64,000 bases of DNA, taken from positions 310,001 to 374,000 of the forward strand of contig JAFEKR010000031.1 in the NCBI GenBank assembly GCA_019022495.1, written 5' to 3'. Below are positions 1-12,087 of the stretch, one piece after another. Made by a program: the position numbers and the translations under genes. The notes below the pieces were generated by a model, which saw nothing but the letters and a program-made list of their open reading frames with translations, did no database searches and had not been told where the DNA came from. Numbering within the stretch: the stretch's first letter is position 1; every line of letters starts with the position of its first letter. Source of the stretch: Epichloe hybrida (lineage: Eukaryota; Ascomycota; Sordariomycetes; Hypocreales; Clavicipitaceae).

Positions 1-1923
1 TGAAGTAGCCAAGTACATGCTGATTTCAATTGCTTCGTTCGAGACCTCCTTTGCTTTATGCTTTCGTTCCCAGCCGTCCATCCCCACCATCAAGTTCCCT
101 CCATCGCTTCCGCCGACCGCCACCCGAACAGACAGTGAAAAAAAGTCGGAAGACGAGAAACCCCAGTGGACACGGAGACGTAGAATGAGACATTCGAGTA
201 TTCACGCTCTGTAGTGCAAAAGAAAAGGGGATGAAGGGGAAAGGGTAGAAGAGAGAGAGGGAGGGGAGGGGAGCTGGTAGAAGAGAGGAGGAAAGAAGGA
301 AATTGGGAGGCTGCCCTACCTTTGACGTTGACGTTTGCCCATTTTCCGGTCAACCACGACATGGAGGCAGCGCCACCAACAAGGTCGCCGGTCATCACGT
401 TTGACATGCTCTGCCGGGCCATGTCCGAACGCGGCCACACCATACCAGACGCGGGCCTGAAGATAACCTTTTGGATCAGCGGTGTCCTCACCGACCGCGT
501 GGTCCGAGGTCATGATGACTACCTGTCAGTCGCGCACGACCTTTTGCGAGAGGCCTCGAGCAATGACCGCTCTCGTCACACGTGGCTACTCGGTAGGCGA
601 CGTCAATGAGCCTCTGCTCTGGTAGCTCGGCTTTCGAGGGCGGAAGACCTTCGAAGACATTAGGACACCGTAGTCTACTGGCTGGTGTGGGGGAGTAGCA
701 ACTCACGAGTCGTCCATTGGAACATGGCCGGCCTCGCCGTCGCGCGTCGAAACACGGTCATCTTCCAGGTTGGCGTGAACCCTCATCGTGTCTGGTCCCG
801 ACTTGCGACGGGTTGCCTGCTTCTGCTTTCCGACCGATTGGAGGTGTCAGCGTTGAGCAACAACAGGAGTCTGGCGGCTGTGCTTGTCGAGGAGATGCAA
901 GTTATTCAAGGATCGGGATGCTGGTCACTCAGTGCTTACTGTTGAATGATGACAATAAAGAAGAGAGAAGAGGGGCGAAAGCATTCTCGCCGGCCTTAAT
1001 CACCTCCTCGGCACGATAAAAACGGTGAATCGCCGTGGCCCAGGCGAGGTAACCTGGGTCAGAGGGCCGCAAACGCAAACCCATTCGCGCTTCTCCAGCG
1101 CCCACGGTTTCATCGTAAAATTCCTACAGAAAAAGTCAGCGAAAGATCGGCGAGAACACCACGAATGGTTAATCGTGCGCAAACTCACAATCCCGTGGGC
1201 GGGAGCGGCGGAGCACATGGCAACCTGAAGCATTTTCCACCAGATTGCTCACGTCCTTGTTGTAGGTCGACTGTCGGTCAGCAGCAATCTTGTACGGCAA
1301 GACTGTGTGCTCCGATGTGGTCTGTGGACGTGGGAGGTGCGAGGTGCGAGGTGGTAGGTGGTAGGTGGTAGGATGGTGATGAACTCTGATCAGAGCAAAC
1401 TAGGGAATTCATCATGATTAGTAAGTAGGCTTGTTGATGGAGGGGAATGAGGAACCCGGGAGGGGGGCAAAGAAGCGTGGCAGTGGCAGGTTCGTTCCTT
1501 CTAATAAACGGAAGCGCGGAAACGCGGAAACTCGCAAACGCGGCTGGCCCGTGACCAGGGCTGACGTCGACAAAGAGAATCTATTACAATAACAGAGACG
1601 GCTCATCTATGTCGTACAAACATTCATACGTAGATGTGTCGTTCAGCGTGGATTTGTATAGAACCATATCATTCTACATGGATCTGTAGAGATTTTTTGC
1701 AAAGCCATATCAAGCCGTATGCTTCTAGATTCACAACATCTGTCAAGTGCGTATCATCTACACTCGGCGTTTGCTCGAATCTTGGTTGCAGGGACTGTTC
1801 GATGACTAGCTACCTGGGTAGTTTTGACACATCATGACAACATCCACGCGACTGCCAAAAGAAACGACGCAGACTTGCCTTTCATTCTATTCGTTCTATT
1901 CAATCATGGCATTCATCATATCT
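1..1923. other. Gene-free left flank
   Basis: No open frame here resembles a known family and none shows a convincing start plus splice-site structure. Local features are a purine-rich tract near 220-300 and a short GGTAGGTGGTAGG-type tandem around 1336-1373. The right end is the 3' flank of the karyopherin gene. I see nothing else in it. Confidence 0.5.
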
Positions 1924-4900
1924 TCACAGGTGCAACTGCCCCGCCGCACTCGCAAGCTCCCTGAATCTCCCCAGCACATCCTTGTCCACATTTGCAGCCC
2001 AATGTTCTTCAAACGCAGCCTCGCCGCCCACTCTGGCCACCACATCCTGTAGCCTGGTGGCTAAGAATTCAAAGGTAGGTACGCAATGGACCGGGTCCTT
2101 CGCCATGGTCTGCTGCTCCAAGATGCTCTTTGGGGTGTCGTACTCTGTGGTTTCTAGGTCGCCCCAGACAAGAGTATCTGGCCCACTGGCATTGCCCTCT
2201 TGGACTTCAACCGTGACGAGGGTCCACATGTCAAAGTAGTCTTGCAGCATGGCCAGTGCGTGCTCTTGCATCGGCGACGAAAGCTCCAGTAGTCTCGTTA
2301 GGCCGAGGAGGTACAGTTTCTGTCGTTCCGGGTGGTCCATGCTGGATAGGTGGGAGAACCACTCTGCTGCGAGCCAGGGCCAGACTTGGTCCAAGCCACC
2401 AAAGGCAGTGAGCATTTGCACAAACATGTTTGGCTCAGCCAGTGTTATGCGCGCGAGAATGGCAAAGTAGTCGCCCTCGGTGATGGTGTTGAGTTTGCTA
2501 ATCTTCCTGTTAGGGCCCGTGGTCTGATGCGCTTCCCATGCGTCATGGAGGTTGGTCATGATCTTGTTCATGAAGCCTGTTTCGAGCATGTCTTGGACAA
2601 TGACGGAGATGCCGCCGGCGCCGCCGAGCTCTGTAGCTGCACGGATCATGTATTCTATGCAGACGGTGCCCAGGCGGACTTGTTCGCGACTCTTGGAGTC
2701 AAGTGTGCCGGACAGTGCTGCCAGGGTGTGGCGGCGCAAGCCGTCTTCGAGCATGGCCAGAGGGGCGATAAGGATGTACGATTCTATGGCAGTAAGGGCT
2801 TGAGATGCAGTGTCTGATTGATATTCGAGGAGGGGAAGAGCCATGTCCGCCAGCCCAATCACCTCAGGGGCCAGCGGTGCCTTGCTTTGCATGAGGATTG
2901 CGTTCCACAGCTCGAGTGACTCGTCGATGAGGTGTATGTGAAGATCAGATCCCGGCCGCGCTGCCTCGGAGATCAAGGGGATCATGAAGTTCTGATACCG
3001 TTGGGACGTGTCTCCCATGCTCATGACGAGCGCAGCAAAGATGGCAATGACGGCCTGCTTGATCATGTACTCCTCCGTGCCGGAACCCTGCCACACACTG
3101 GGAAGTGCCGCCATCAACTGGTCGCCGAACTGAGAAACCTCTTCCTCCATTCGAGTCACCAAAATTCGAACTGACTCCAGAATGGCGAGTTTTGTCTCGT
3201 CCACATCGACGCTCTGAACAAGTTGTATGAGTTGAGATAGCACGTCCGCCGTATAAGGCAGGAAGGCCTTCACGACGAACCCGAGTTCGTCGGCAATCCA
3301 TCGGAGCTGCCTCGCTGCAGTAATTCGTACCACCAAGTCGTTGGTCTCGTCGTTGGGGTTCAAGAAATGCTGGAAAACTTGATACACCAACGGCCTACTC
3401 TCATCTGCAAGTTTAACAGGTGCCCACTGACTTATGAGAATGGCTATACGTCTTCTCAATACTTTGTACAAGCCGCCTTGCTGCCGAGCATCATGAACAA
3501 TCGTCGATGACAAAACACCGTCAAAGTCGAAAACCTCGGAGACATGGGCGGCCGCCAGACCCATCGCCGTATACACGGCTTCCTTCGTGGCGATGTCAGA
3601 TTGGGGGGACTGCGCGGTCTGGAAGTATGAAAGCAAAGGGGGTATTATGAGTTGCTTGAAATTCGTAAGCAGATCCAGGAACAACTTTTCAGCACAAGGG
3701 CGAACCTCCCACTCGTAGGCGTTGCCCTCACTTTGCTCTTGGTGCTCCCATTCCTCAGGGTCTTCCTCCCACAGCTCGAGATCTGAACGCCGAAAGACAA
3801 ATAGGTGCGATATGATGGAATTTACGATCTGAATGACCAGATCGTCCTTGAACAATTCAGTTTTGATCATGTTTTTCGCCTGCTCCTGTTCTGCCTTGAC
3901 CTCAGGTGTACGGTACTTGAATGTCTGGACAGGCTGGAAGGCTATTCTGATGCAGGCTCGAAGTAGCAGTAAGCCCTTCAACGCCAGCCTCTCCTGCAGA
4001 GGGCCTTCGACTTTGGCTTTAGGTGTGCTGGCATTTCCTGTTCCCTGACGAATACCGCCAGACGCGTCAAAGACGTCAGCAAACCTCGACACCAGATCCC
4101 AGTACGCATGTACAAGTGGAAGGGAGTTTGGTAAAATGGAAAAGCTAGCGGCATGTTTCTCGGCCATGTCAATGTGTAATTTCGTGAATTGAAGAAGATG
4201 CTTGCCGACGACGCCCTGATAATTCGAGGGCAGCCTCGAATCTTGACCGACAAAGCCATCAAGTAGTTGACCGAACTGAGTCTGAGATAGAGACCAAAAT
4301 CGCTCCACCGAGTTATCCGTATGTGGCCGTTCGTAGCCAACAACAACGAGCCGTCGAAGGATCTTGAGAGCTAGTAAGCTATTGAACATGGCGGCGTTGG
4401 CGTCGCTCTCTGAACCCTGGCTACTGCTAAGGAATGACAACCACGAGGCGGACTTCTCGGCGTAGATCTCGTTCAGCACGTAGACAATCTCGGGCGTCAC
4501 CGACTGCAGAGCTGTCTGTGACTTCTTTAACCGCGCTGTACCCAACTCCTTGACGACCCGAAGCAAGACTTGAAGAGTGCCGTAAAGCCGTTGCTGATTC
4601 ACATCTTTGCTAGACCGCAAGAGGCCTATTATGTTGGAGAGAGCATCGGGCCAGTCTGTCGGATAATCAATTCGAACGACCTTGGCCACAACAAAAGCAT
4701 TGTGCATGGCAAGGTTTCGTTCCTCCTCGTCGATGGTGCCTTGGAACAGGCGAGACCGTATCAGATTCTTTTCGTCTTGTTTGATGCCGTTTTTTGTTTG
4801 AGCAAATAACCTCCAGTACTTGTCGATTCCATTTTTCAGCTGAATCACGGCCAAGAAGCGAACGTCGCTAGGGGCTGCTTTATCGAGATAAACGGCCTGG

Positions 4901-5133
4901 GAGATGGGTTAGTTGACGTTTTAGCAGCGCATGTTTCGGAGGAGTCGACGACTTACCTGCAGCGAGGAGTAGTAGCCGGGTGTCTGCTCCCATGCCGCAA
5001 GTTGCTGACCGGCGGTTTGTCTCTGGGCGTGATCGTTGCCAGTGGCGGACCGCAGTGTTCGACAAAGAGTCTCGAGAGTAAGAGGATTGGCCTCGCCAGG
5101 GACCTCGATGGCGAAGCTCATGGCTGAGCTCAT
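1924..5133 (-). CDS. KAP120: Importin-beta family karyopherin, Kap120/importin-11 like
   Basis: Predicted nuclear transport receptor that carries cargo through nuclear pores under control of Ran-GTP. Two exons: 5133-4957 (59 codons) and 4896-1924, joined across a 60-nt intron with a GTAAGT donor and CCCAG acceptor; the frame runs through without a break. Total 1049 aa, close to the roughly 1000 aa usual for this branch. Residues about 30-110 look like the importin-beta N-terminal domain (helix pair around LAVIQLKNGIDKYW, then a segment ending YPTDWPDAL). The rest is a long all-helical, HEAT-repeat-like protein with no membrane segment. A second in-frame ATG lies at codon 5. Assignment to the Kap120/importin-11 branch is from remembered family character (established for the family, inferred here). 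The 5' end faces the ThrRS gene 439 bp away, suggesting a shared bidirectional promoter. Confidence 0.88.
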
Positions 5134-5572
5134 GGCTGCGGCGCTTTCGCGGCTTCGGGGCCGTCAGTCTGCTTTGCCCGCTTCTTATGCGATGACTGGC
5201 CTCTGAAGCGAACAGCAGAGATGGCATCCGAGCCCCGACGGAGTTACAGATGGCGAGGCGAAAGGGCGAACAGGTTCGAGAAGAAGTTGTCCCGCCAGCA
5301 AGCTTGTTGGAGGGGGTTCTGTTCCCCGCGATATAGAGGGGGTCGTAGATAAGCAGAGCACTAACATGCGCTGGACAGCATGCTGCTGAACTTGCCATTA
5401 CAGTGGGGTGTACCAGTCAGTGGGTGCACCACGGCGCACGGGGTGGAGCCTATGCCAATGGCTTCAGCAATGAGCTGAGAAGGTCCGTCCGATTTTCGAT
5501 GTCCACCATCGTCGACAACCTTCGACCATTATCAATGTGCAGCCCCGGCTGCCATTGAAAGCCACCATCACC
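5134..5572. promoter_or_regulatory. Divergent promoter region, karyopherin / mitochondrial ThrRS
   Basis: This 439-bp gap separates the start codons of two genes transcribed away from each other, so both promoters must lie in or very near it. No TATA-like box or recognised factor site stands out. Confidence 0.45.
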
Positions 5573-7069
5573 ATGATACGCTCACGAGCCTCTCGCCAAG
5601 CAGTCCTACGCATAGCACGCGCCCGATGGACCTGTCCAGCGTGCCTTTCGCGCCGCCCATACTCGCAGAAACAGAACGGCAAGGCCGAACCGCCGGACCA
5701 CCGAAAGCTAGGCCAACAACAAGAGCTGTTCATCACCTCCGTTTACAGCCCCGGCTCGCCCATTTTCCTACCAAACGGAGCCAGGATCTTCAACCGGCTG
5801 GTTGATTTTCTGCGCAAACAGTACGTACGATACGGCTTCCAAGAGGTCATCACGCCGACGATTTATAAGAAGGCACTGTGGGCCAAATCAGGCCACCTGG
5901 AGAACTACGCCGGCGACATGTATTCCGTCAAGGGCAACGCCCATCATGTAAAAGAAAAATCAGAGAAGGAACAATCTTCCGCTTGCTGTGGTAGCGACCG
6001 CGGTGCCGCAACGCAGGACATGGAGGCGGACGATGAGTATGGCTTGAAACCCATGAACTGCCCAGGTCATTGCCTCATCTTCGCGTCCAAGGTCCATAGT
6101 TATCGAGAGCTGCCCGTACGGTATGCCGACTTCAGTCCGTTGCATAGGAACGAAACCTCGGGCGCTCTATCTGGCTTAACGCGCGTGCGGCGATTCCACC
6201 AGGACGACGGACACATCTTTTGCCGACCGTGCCAAGTGGAGGAGGAGATCACCAAGACGCTGGATTTCGTCAAAGCGGTGTATAATGTGCTGAGGCTGGG
6301 TGTGGGCTACAGGCTGGCTTTGTCCACACGACCGAGGGACCATTTCATCGGGACCAAGGAAGAGTGGGACAGAGCAGAGGACCGTCTCAAACGAGCACTG
6401 GACTCGTCCGGGATGGAATGGAGCGTCAATGAAGGCGACGGTGCCTTCTACGGACCCAAGATTGACATTGTGATCAAAGACTCGGATGGGAAAGAGCACC
6501 AAACGGCGACAATACAGTTGGATTTCCAGCTGCCCAAACGATTTGAGCTCGAGTACCAGGCTCCCGCTCCAGAGTACGAAGCACGAGGCGAGACTACCGC
6601 TGACCCTGCGCTACTGGCGGAGTATGGCCCGGTGCGACCGGTCATGATTCACCGAGCCGTGCTGGGCTCAGTTGAACGATTGATGGCATTGCTCATCGAA
6701 TCTTACAACGGCAAGTGGCCTTTTTGGCTAAACCCACGCCAAGCCATCATTCTCACGATCAATACGTCCCAGCCTGTCCTGAACTGGGCCGATGAAGTAA
6801 AGGATGTGCTTCTAGGGTTAAAAAAGACGGCAGGCGAACCAACAACTACCGGTGAGCTTGTAAATCCGACGGGTCTGGCAGTCGATGTCGATTACACGGC
6901 GCGTTCACTGGGGTCCAAAATTCGAGACGCCCGGGTGAATGGATACAGCCAAATCATAGTCATTGGGGAAGAAGATGTGAAAAGTCACCAAGTGAGTTTA
7001 GGGAGAGAGAAAATGGACCCCTCGGAATTGCGCCAGCGCATGCGCAACCTGGCGGATGCATACGAATAG
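5573..7069 (+). CDS. MST1: Mitochondrial threonyl-tRNA synthetase
   Basis: Class II aminoacyl-tRNA synthetase charging mitochondrial tRNA-Thr. Single exon, 498 aa. I start at the ATG at 5573; the open frame extends a little upstream only through a GTG. The first 20 residues are Arg-rich without acidic residues, as expected for a mitochondrial presequence. Motif 1 region is around YGFQEVITPTIYKKALW; the family signature LKPMNCPGHC is near residue 160; motif 2 RRFHQDDGHIFC is near residue 205; motif 3 HRAVLGSVERLMALL is near residue 360; a C-terminal anticodon-binding domain follows. There is no TGS/editing domain, which fits the mitochondrial short form. A hydrophilic insert of roughly 30 residues containing a CC pair sits between GDMYSV and EYGLKPMNC, without intron signals. 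Function is well supported; the gene name is by family resemblance. Confidence 0.93.
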   Translation: MIRSRASRQAVLRIARARWTCPACLSRRPYSQKQNGKAEPPDHRKLGQQQELFITSVYSPGSPIFLPNGARIFNRLVDFLRKQYVRYGFQEVITPTIYKKALWAKSGHLENYAGDMYSVKGNAHHVKEKSEKEQSSACCGSDRGAATQDMEADDEYGLKPMNCPGHCLIFASKVHSYRELPVRYADFSPLHRNETSGALSGLTRVRRFHQDDGHIFCRPCQVEEEITKTLDFVKAVYNVLRLGVGYRLALSTRPRDHFIGTKEEWDRAEDRLKRALDSSGMEWSVNEGDGAFYGPKIDIVIKDSDGKEHQTATIQLDFQLPKRFELEYQAPAPEYEARGETTADPALLAEYGPVRPVMIHRAVLGSVERLMALLIESYNGKWPFWLNPRQAIILTINTSQPVLNWADEVKDVLLGLKKTAGEPTTTGELVNPTGLAVDVDYTARSLGSKIRDARVNGYSQIIVIGEEDVKSHQVSLGREKMDPSELRQRMRNLADAYE

Positions 7070-7971
7070 ACTATATGATACTGGATATACTTTGTGTGTA
7101 TAAAATATGTATCAATGCGTTACCTTGGTCTAGAATGAATCGAGTTTCCAGAGCTCGGTCGCGCGGGGCAGCAAACATCATCCTACTCCTTAGTTCTGTT
7201 GTAACTACTGTTATCTTTCCTTCTCCTTAACTAACCATGACTCCAAATCCTTGTTCTGTGCCGCATCAATTCGGTTCGAGGTAGAAAGTTTAGCAACAGC
7301 CGAAAAGCTGGTCGGCAAGAAAGGGGGCCCACAAAAAAAAAGACAAGGGAAACCACGACGCTGTTCGTACATGACCCCAGCCCTGGATAAAGCCTAAATG
7401 GCGTGAGTGAGTCTAGCCAAAGTTGTGGACGAAGATTCCGTTGCGGATAATAACCTGCTGAATCGTTAAGAGAAGAGGGAAAAGTGCCTCGGCTCCGATA
7501 GATTGACTGCCGTGGAGTTGGCGTGGTCGGAAGTTCGTGTGAGAGAGCCGCATTTAACCTCGTTAATACGACGAGTCGCAACTCGACAATCCAATTTCCA
7601 CCCTCCCCCAGCACAAAGTAACATGTGCAAAGGCAAAAGAGAGAGAAACAATTCTGTGGTGCCGGCGCCGGCAGTTGACTTTAGATTTATCGCCCATATT
7701 GTAGGGGGACGATGCGGTGGTTATGTGAATAACTTGAATTCACCCCTTTGAGCGGCCGTGATTCTGTTCATTTAGCACCCTGGTTTGTGCGAGAAGGCCT
7801 GTTAGACTGCTACCGAGGCAGCGCAGCACGAAGAAGGGGGCAATAGTGCCGTTTCGGTTTGTTTCGTTTCATGCAGTGTCTTGTTTAGGGGCCAAGGCAA
7901 GGAGAGATTTGAGGCGGGGCAGCAACGGGAATGAAGGCTGTGAGAAAGCAAACAAGGGAGCGAAGTAGGGC
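7070..7971. other. Intergenic, convergent 3' flanks
   Basis: Lies between the ends of the ThrRS gene (+) and the bHLH gene (-). No supported gene. Contains a perfect 12-nt palindrome GCCGGCGCCGGC at 7661-7672. A stretch of good-looking reading frame near 7440-7460 on the minus strand is too short to call an extra exon. Confidence 0.4.
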
Positions 7972-8493
7972 TTACTTTTTGAGATCATCGTCAACATGGC
8001 CTCCGGATTGTTCAATCCGTTCAATGAGGGCGCGACGCTCCTGGATTTGCTGGCGCATGTATTCCACAGTGCGTTTGAGCACCAGGCCTTCGGATCGGCC
8101 TTGACCTTCTAGCCCGGGTACAAGCTCAGTTAGACGATCGAAGCCTTCGCGGATGGCTTGCCTGCGCTTTTGTTCTAAGGAATGCGCCGAGTGGTATTAG
8201 TAAAATTTGCGCCACCGAGAAGGAGAGAGTAGGAAGCAGGAAAGCGATTTGTATCAAGTGACGAAAGCTGAATTTGCATTTGCAATATTGATGCCAATGT
8301 TTCTCATCTTTCACGTCGACCAACATCCCATGAGAAGAAACAGATTGACACAAGACAAGACACGACGGACGGACATACCTGAAGCAATGTGATTCTGCTT
8401 TTTTTCCTCTTCAGTCAGTCGAGGCTTCTCTTCCGCACCAGCAGCACCGTCCCGCGAGGAAGTTGATGCATCGTTAGGGGATGACATGGCCAT
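7972..8493 (-). CDS. Ino4-like basic helix-loop-helix transcription factor
   Basis: Small bHLH protein, 105 aa, expected to bind E-box DNA (CANNTG) as a dimer; the yeast relative Ino4 pairs with Ino2 to control phospholipid synthesis genes. Two exons: 8493-8379 and 8174-7972, joined within codon 39 across a 204-nt intron (donor GTATGT, acceptor CCTTAG). The basic region reads HIASEQKRRQAIREGF, followed by helix 1, a loop containing PGLEGQGRSEG, and helix 2 LKRTVEYMRQQIQERR. His, Glu and Arg at the usual DNA-contact positions are present. The protein is little more than the domain. The AAGTAAGC at the stop could also be read as a splice donor, so a longer C-terminus cannot be excluded. The target genes are unknown; the Ino4 label is by similarity of the domain. 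Confidence 0.8.
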
Positions 8494-10201
8494 GAGGAGT
8501 GGTGGTCGTGTATTATGTGCGTGTGTGAGCGTGTGTGAGCGTGTGTGCTGGGTTGCCTTTTTGGGTATTTGTCGATTCGAAAGGGAGGGGGAGGAGTGGA
8601 GGAATGGTCAGCCTTTTTGTGTCTTCGGGAACGAACCAAGGCAAAGAGAAAAGGCGTGCCACCATGTGGGGGATTGTTGGAGAAGCACCGACCCCAGCCC
8701 AGCTGTCTCCAGCTCAGGCATATTAATACATGTACATAGATTCTCTATCACATGCACCACAATGCGTTGCACTGAGGGCGTCCGCTAGAAGCATCCACGA
8801 TATCTCGGCCGGGTCCCAGACTCCCAGCGTGGGGTTTTGCTGCCTTTTTCGTACGTGCCTGGGCCCCCCTGCTCAGCGTTCACCAGGGAATCCGACTCCC
8901 TGGGATGACGCCCAACAATTTATCATTTTATCATGTACGGACCGCAAGCCCCCCCACCCAGCCTCTTGGGTCTCGTCTGACATCTGACTGACAATCCCTC
9001 GCCCTTTTCCTTTTCATCCATGTAGGTGAACAAGCGACATGCGAACCTGGCAACATCGGTCAATGTGCATACAGACCGACTCGGAGGAGGCCCAGTTGGT
9101 CCATAAAGTCACTGCATGTTTGGACCACGTCAAAAATGGTGTGTGGCATGCGTCACGTTGCATCTTGCAGACCTAATGCATGACGGTGGTTCCGAAAAAT
9201 ACTTGCAGCCTGTCGCGACTCGCATCCACCCGTTCACCTTCTCGCCGTATCAAGCAATCCCGGCGAGTTGACCATCTTCATTCGGGCGCCCACGGGTCGT
9301 CTTTGACTGGGCTGCTGTTGATGCCTATCTCACGGGGACATTTCCTGTTCTCCCAGAAAAAGGAAAAGAGGACGAGTATGCGAGACGAGATGCCAACATC
9401 GTCATTCACAACAGAACAATACAAGATATCATCATCGTGATCGGTCCTGTGTCAGACTTTGAGGGCCCAGGCTTCACGTCTCCGGAGCGTCCGCGCTGGA
9501 CCCAGAGGAATTACCGTCATATGAGGCTACGAGCATCAGTTGACTTTGACGTTTTCCCCTTCTTTTATTGCCAGACCGTCTTAGTTGCTGGCTAATACTC
9601 CTTGATCTGACGCGAAAATAGCCGATTCGATCATGCACTATCTATCCCGCTGAAGCGACCGTTGGCGCCAGTGAATGCGTAATTTTCGCGTTATGCTGCC
9701 ATTTTAGTGTGCACGGATGCCACAGCCCAGCCTATTCAGCCTATTGAAAGTCGGGTTTTCCATTTCATACTTTATTGCGCCGTTGTGTTCCGTCGAGATG
9801 TGTCACTAGCATCGTCCAGCCTGCGTTGCAGATCATATCCAGTATAGGCTAAATGGCGGACGCAAAAATCAGCTAGCACTTGCAATGACAATATTCCAAT
9901 GATTCCAATCAAAGGCTGCCAAGAAATGTGTGAAACTCGTATGTAGACCTCGGCGCACCTTTTTGGTGTCCCCTCCATGTGTTGTGCCTTGGATCATATA
10001 TTTTTGCTCGTCTGTTTACACTTGATTGCACGAGATGTCACATATCTATCTCTCTTCCTTGTTGTCGATAAATTCTTCCAAGGTCATAGCCATTGGCAAA
10101 AGTAGGAATCAGTGGGGTTTTTTTTTTTCCTTTTCATCTTCTCCCCAATTGAACAAGGCTCGAATGTCGTCAAGAGTTTTGTGCTTGACCTGTGAGCTTT
10201 C
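8494..10201. other. Intergenic, no gene seen
   Basis: Holds the upstream region of the bHLH gene with a GTGTGTGAGC-type tandem repeat around 8517-8550, then about 1.5 kb with only short, uncoordinated open frames. A T-run lies at about 10118-10127 near the end of the Maf gene. I find no gene or RNA in it. Confidence 0.45.
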
Positions 10202-11118
10202 TTAAATCAAGACTTCTTCATCGTCAGAATTTTCGGCATCAAACTCGTCTGCGCCCTGTTGAAAGATGACTTTCTCTGCCATGGTCAGACATCTTTTGAT
10301 GGGAAGGCCCACTACATTATCAACACTCCCATCAATTTTCTCGGCCAGAATCATGCCACCAATCCCCTGAATTGCATAACCGCCGGCTTTGTCAACGCCT
10401 TCACGTGTCTTGACGTAGGCCTCGATGACGTCATCTGGAAGCCCGTTGCTCTCGCTGAAAAAATAAACCTTGGTCTCCTCGGTATGAGTTGTTATACAGT
10501 ATCCGGGGTGCCGGGCGTCGTCTCGGGGTGCCAGGACAGTGACAGCCGTCAGAACTCGGTGCATTTCCGTGTCTCGCATGTGCTTCAGCATTCTGACATG
10601 ATCAGCCTCGCTGCGAGGCTTTTCTAGTATGCGGCCGTCACGTGTAACCATGACGGTATCGGCAGAGATGACGAGATCTGGATCAGGAATCGACTTGAGC
10701 TGAGTCTTTAGGCAAGTCTCGTAGGCATCCAGGCATTTTCTCCGGGAAGTCTCGGCCACATATTCGTAAGGTCCATATGCTGCCTTGTCCAGGTCCTCCG
10801 GCTTGGTGGACGGTGTGATTTCCAGATTGTTGAGGCCAACCTATTCCCGTGATTAGTATTGTGACGCGGGCGATTGGACCCGACCGGAGCGGGGGGGATT
10901 TCTACCTGCTGAAGCAAGGCTTTGCGTCGCGGTGAGGCAGACGCAAGCACTACTCTTTTTGAGTTAAGATGATTTATAATTGGCAGGTTAAGGGATTGCA
11001 GAGGTCTTCGCACGGGTCCTGTTGGCTTGGGAGCGGGAGCGGGAGCGTTGCCAATGCCATGCTGGGAGGCGGCTTGCGTATAGTCGGGTGGGGGGCTACT
11101 CGGCATCTTTGAATCCAT
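10202..11118 (-). CDS. Maf-like nucleoside triphosphate pyrophosphatase
   Basis: Predicted house-cleaning hydrolase that cleaves non-canonical or modified nucleotides to monophosphate and pyrophosphate. Two exons: 11118-10906 (71 codons) and 10840-10202, joined in phase 0 across a 65-nt intron (donor GTAGAA, acceptor AATAG). Total 283 aa. After a Pro/Ala-rich extension of about 50 residues comes the Maf signature VVLASASPRRKALLQQ (phosphate-binding SPRR), then ISADTVM with the family aspartate, EKPRSEADH, and the C-terminal KAGGYAIQGIGG loop. An acidic tail (NSDDEE) ends the protein. Family members are usually about 190-230 aa, so the N-terminal extension is extra; no clear targeting signal is visible. 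It lies head to head with the Rsc4-like gene across 969 bp. Confidence 0.9.
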
Positions 11119-12087
11119 CTTTTTGTTGGTAGGTGTGATGATGCAGAATGATGAAGTTGGGAAACCTTTGCGACGGCTCGCGGCTCACGGCTCACGGCTC
11201 AGTGGTCACCGATGAGTCGTAGAGTCGATGACATGACCATCGGTGGTGGGGGGAATGAAGCATGCCCCGCCTCCATTGGAAATCTCATGTTTGGCTTTCA
11301 CTTGTCGATGTGATCAAACGAAGTTGGAAGGCATGCGTACTGTCTTTTTGGCTTTTAGCATGGCGCTACAATAATCATTGATGCACGCCTGTTGCGTCCT
11401 TGGCAAATTCTTTATGGCACATGAAGGGTATGATAGACATGGGGACTCGTGTAGAAAGATTACGAAGGTTCAGCAGCCAGTTCTCGGCTGATTATCCTTA
11501 AGCTCTAGCAAATCTTCTCAAAAAATAATCTTTCTTTGCTATGCAGATTATGCCAATCATTCTTATCTTGGTTCACCAATTCTTACAACTGAGGGTCCTC
11601 TCGAAGACCTGCGTTCTCTGCCTTGTGGCCTCACCACCGAAAGTGGACTAGCGCTCAGTGGCACCGGCTGTCGGTACGTACTTTGTTCCCGTGTACCTCG
11701 CGCGATTGAAAAAGCTAATAATGCTGGTCTCGTTTGATCCCCCGTCGAACAGAGCCATCGCGGAAGCAATACTCTGAACTGCTCCATCAGATCAACTTGG
11801 AGGCGATCACGATCCGAGATTCTGCGTCGAAATTGGCGACTGTGCTCCAGCCGACTCAGCGCTTCAACACGCGACCGATATTAGCACGTCTGCTGCGCAC
11901 TTCTCCAGCTGAATGTGAACGCGACACTACGATCACGCGTCAAGCGCATTGTCAAACTATCATCTCCAGCCTCAGCAGCGTCTCGTCCAGAAAGCTGGGC
12001 ATAAGCTCCCCGGGCGACAGCATCGCAGGCCCTTTCGAGCCGTGATTACTCGATGATCTGGTCGTAGCCTACGTAAATCCTCTGACA
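11119..12087. other. Divergent intergenic region, Maf / Rsc4-like
   Basis: Between two divergent starts. Includes a short CGGCTCAC tandem at about 11173-11201 and an open frame at 11734-12045 that ends before the downstream start and probably reflects 5' leader sequence. No separate gene is supported. Confidence 0.4.
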
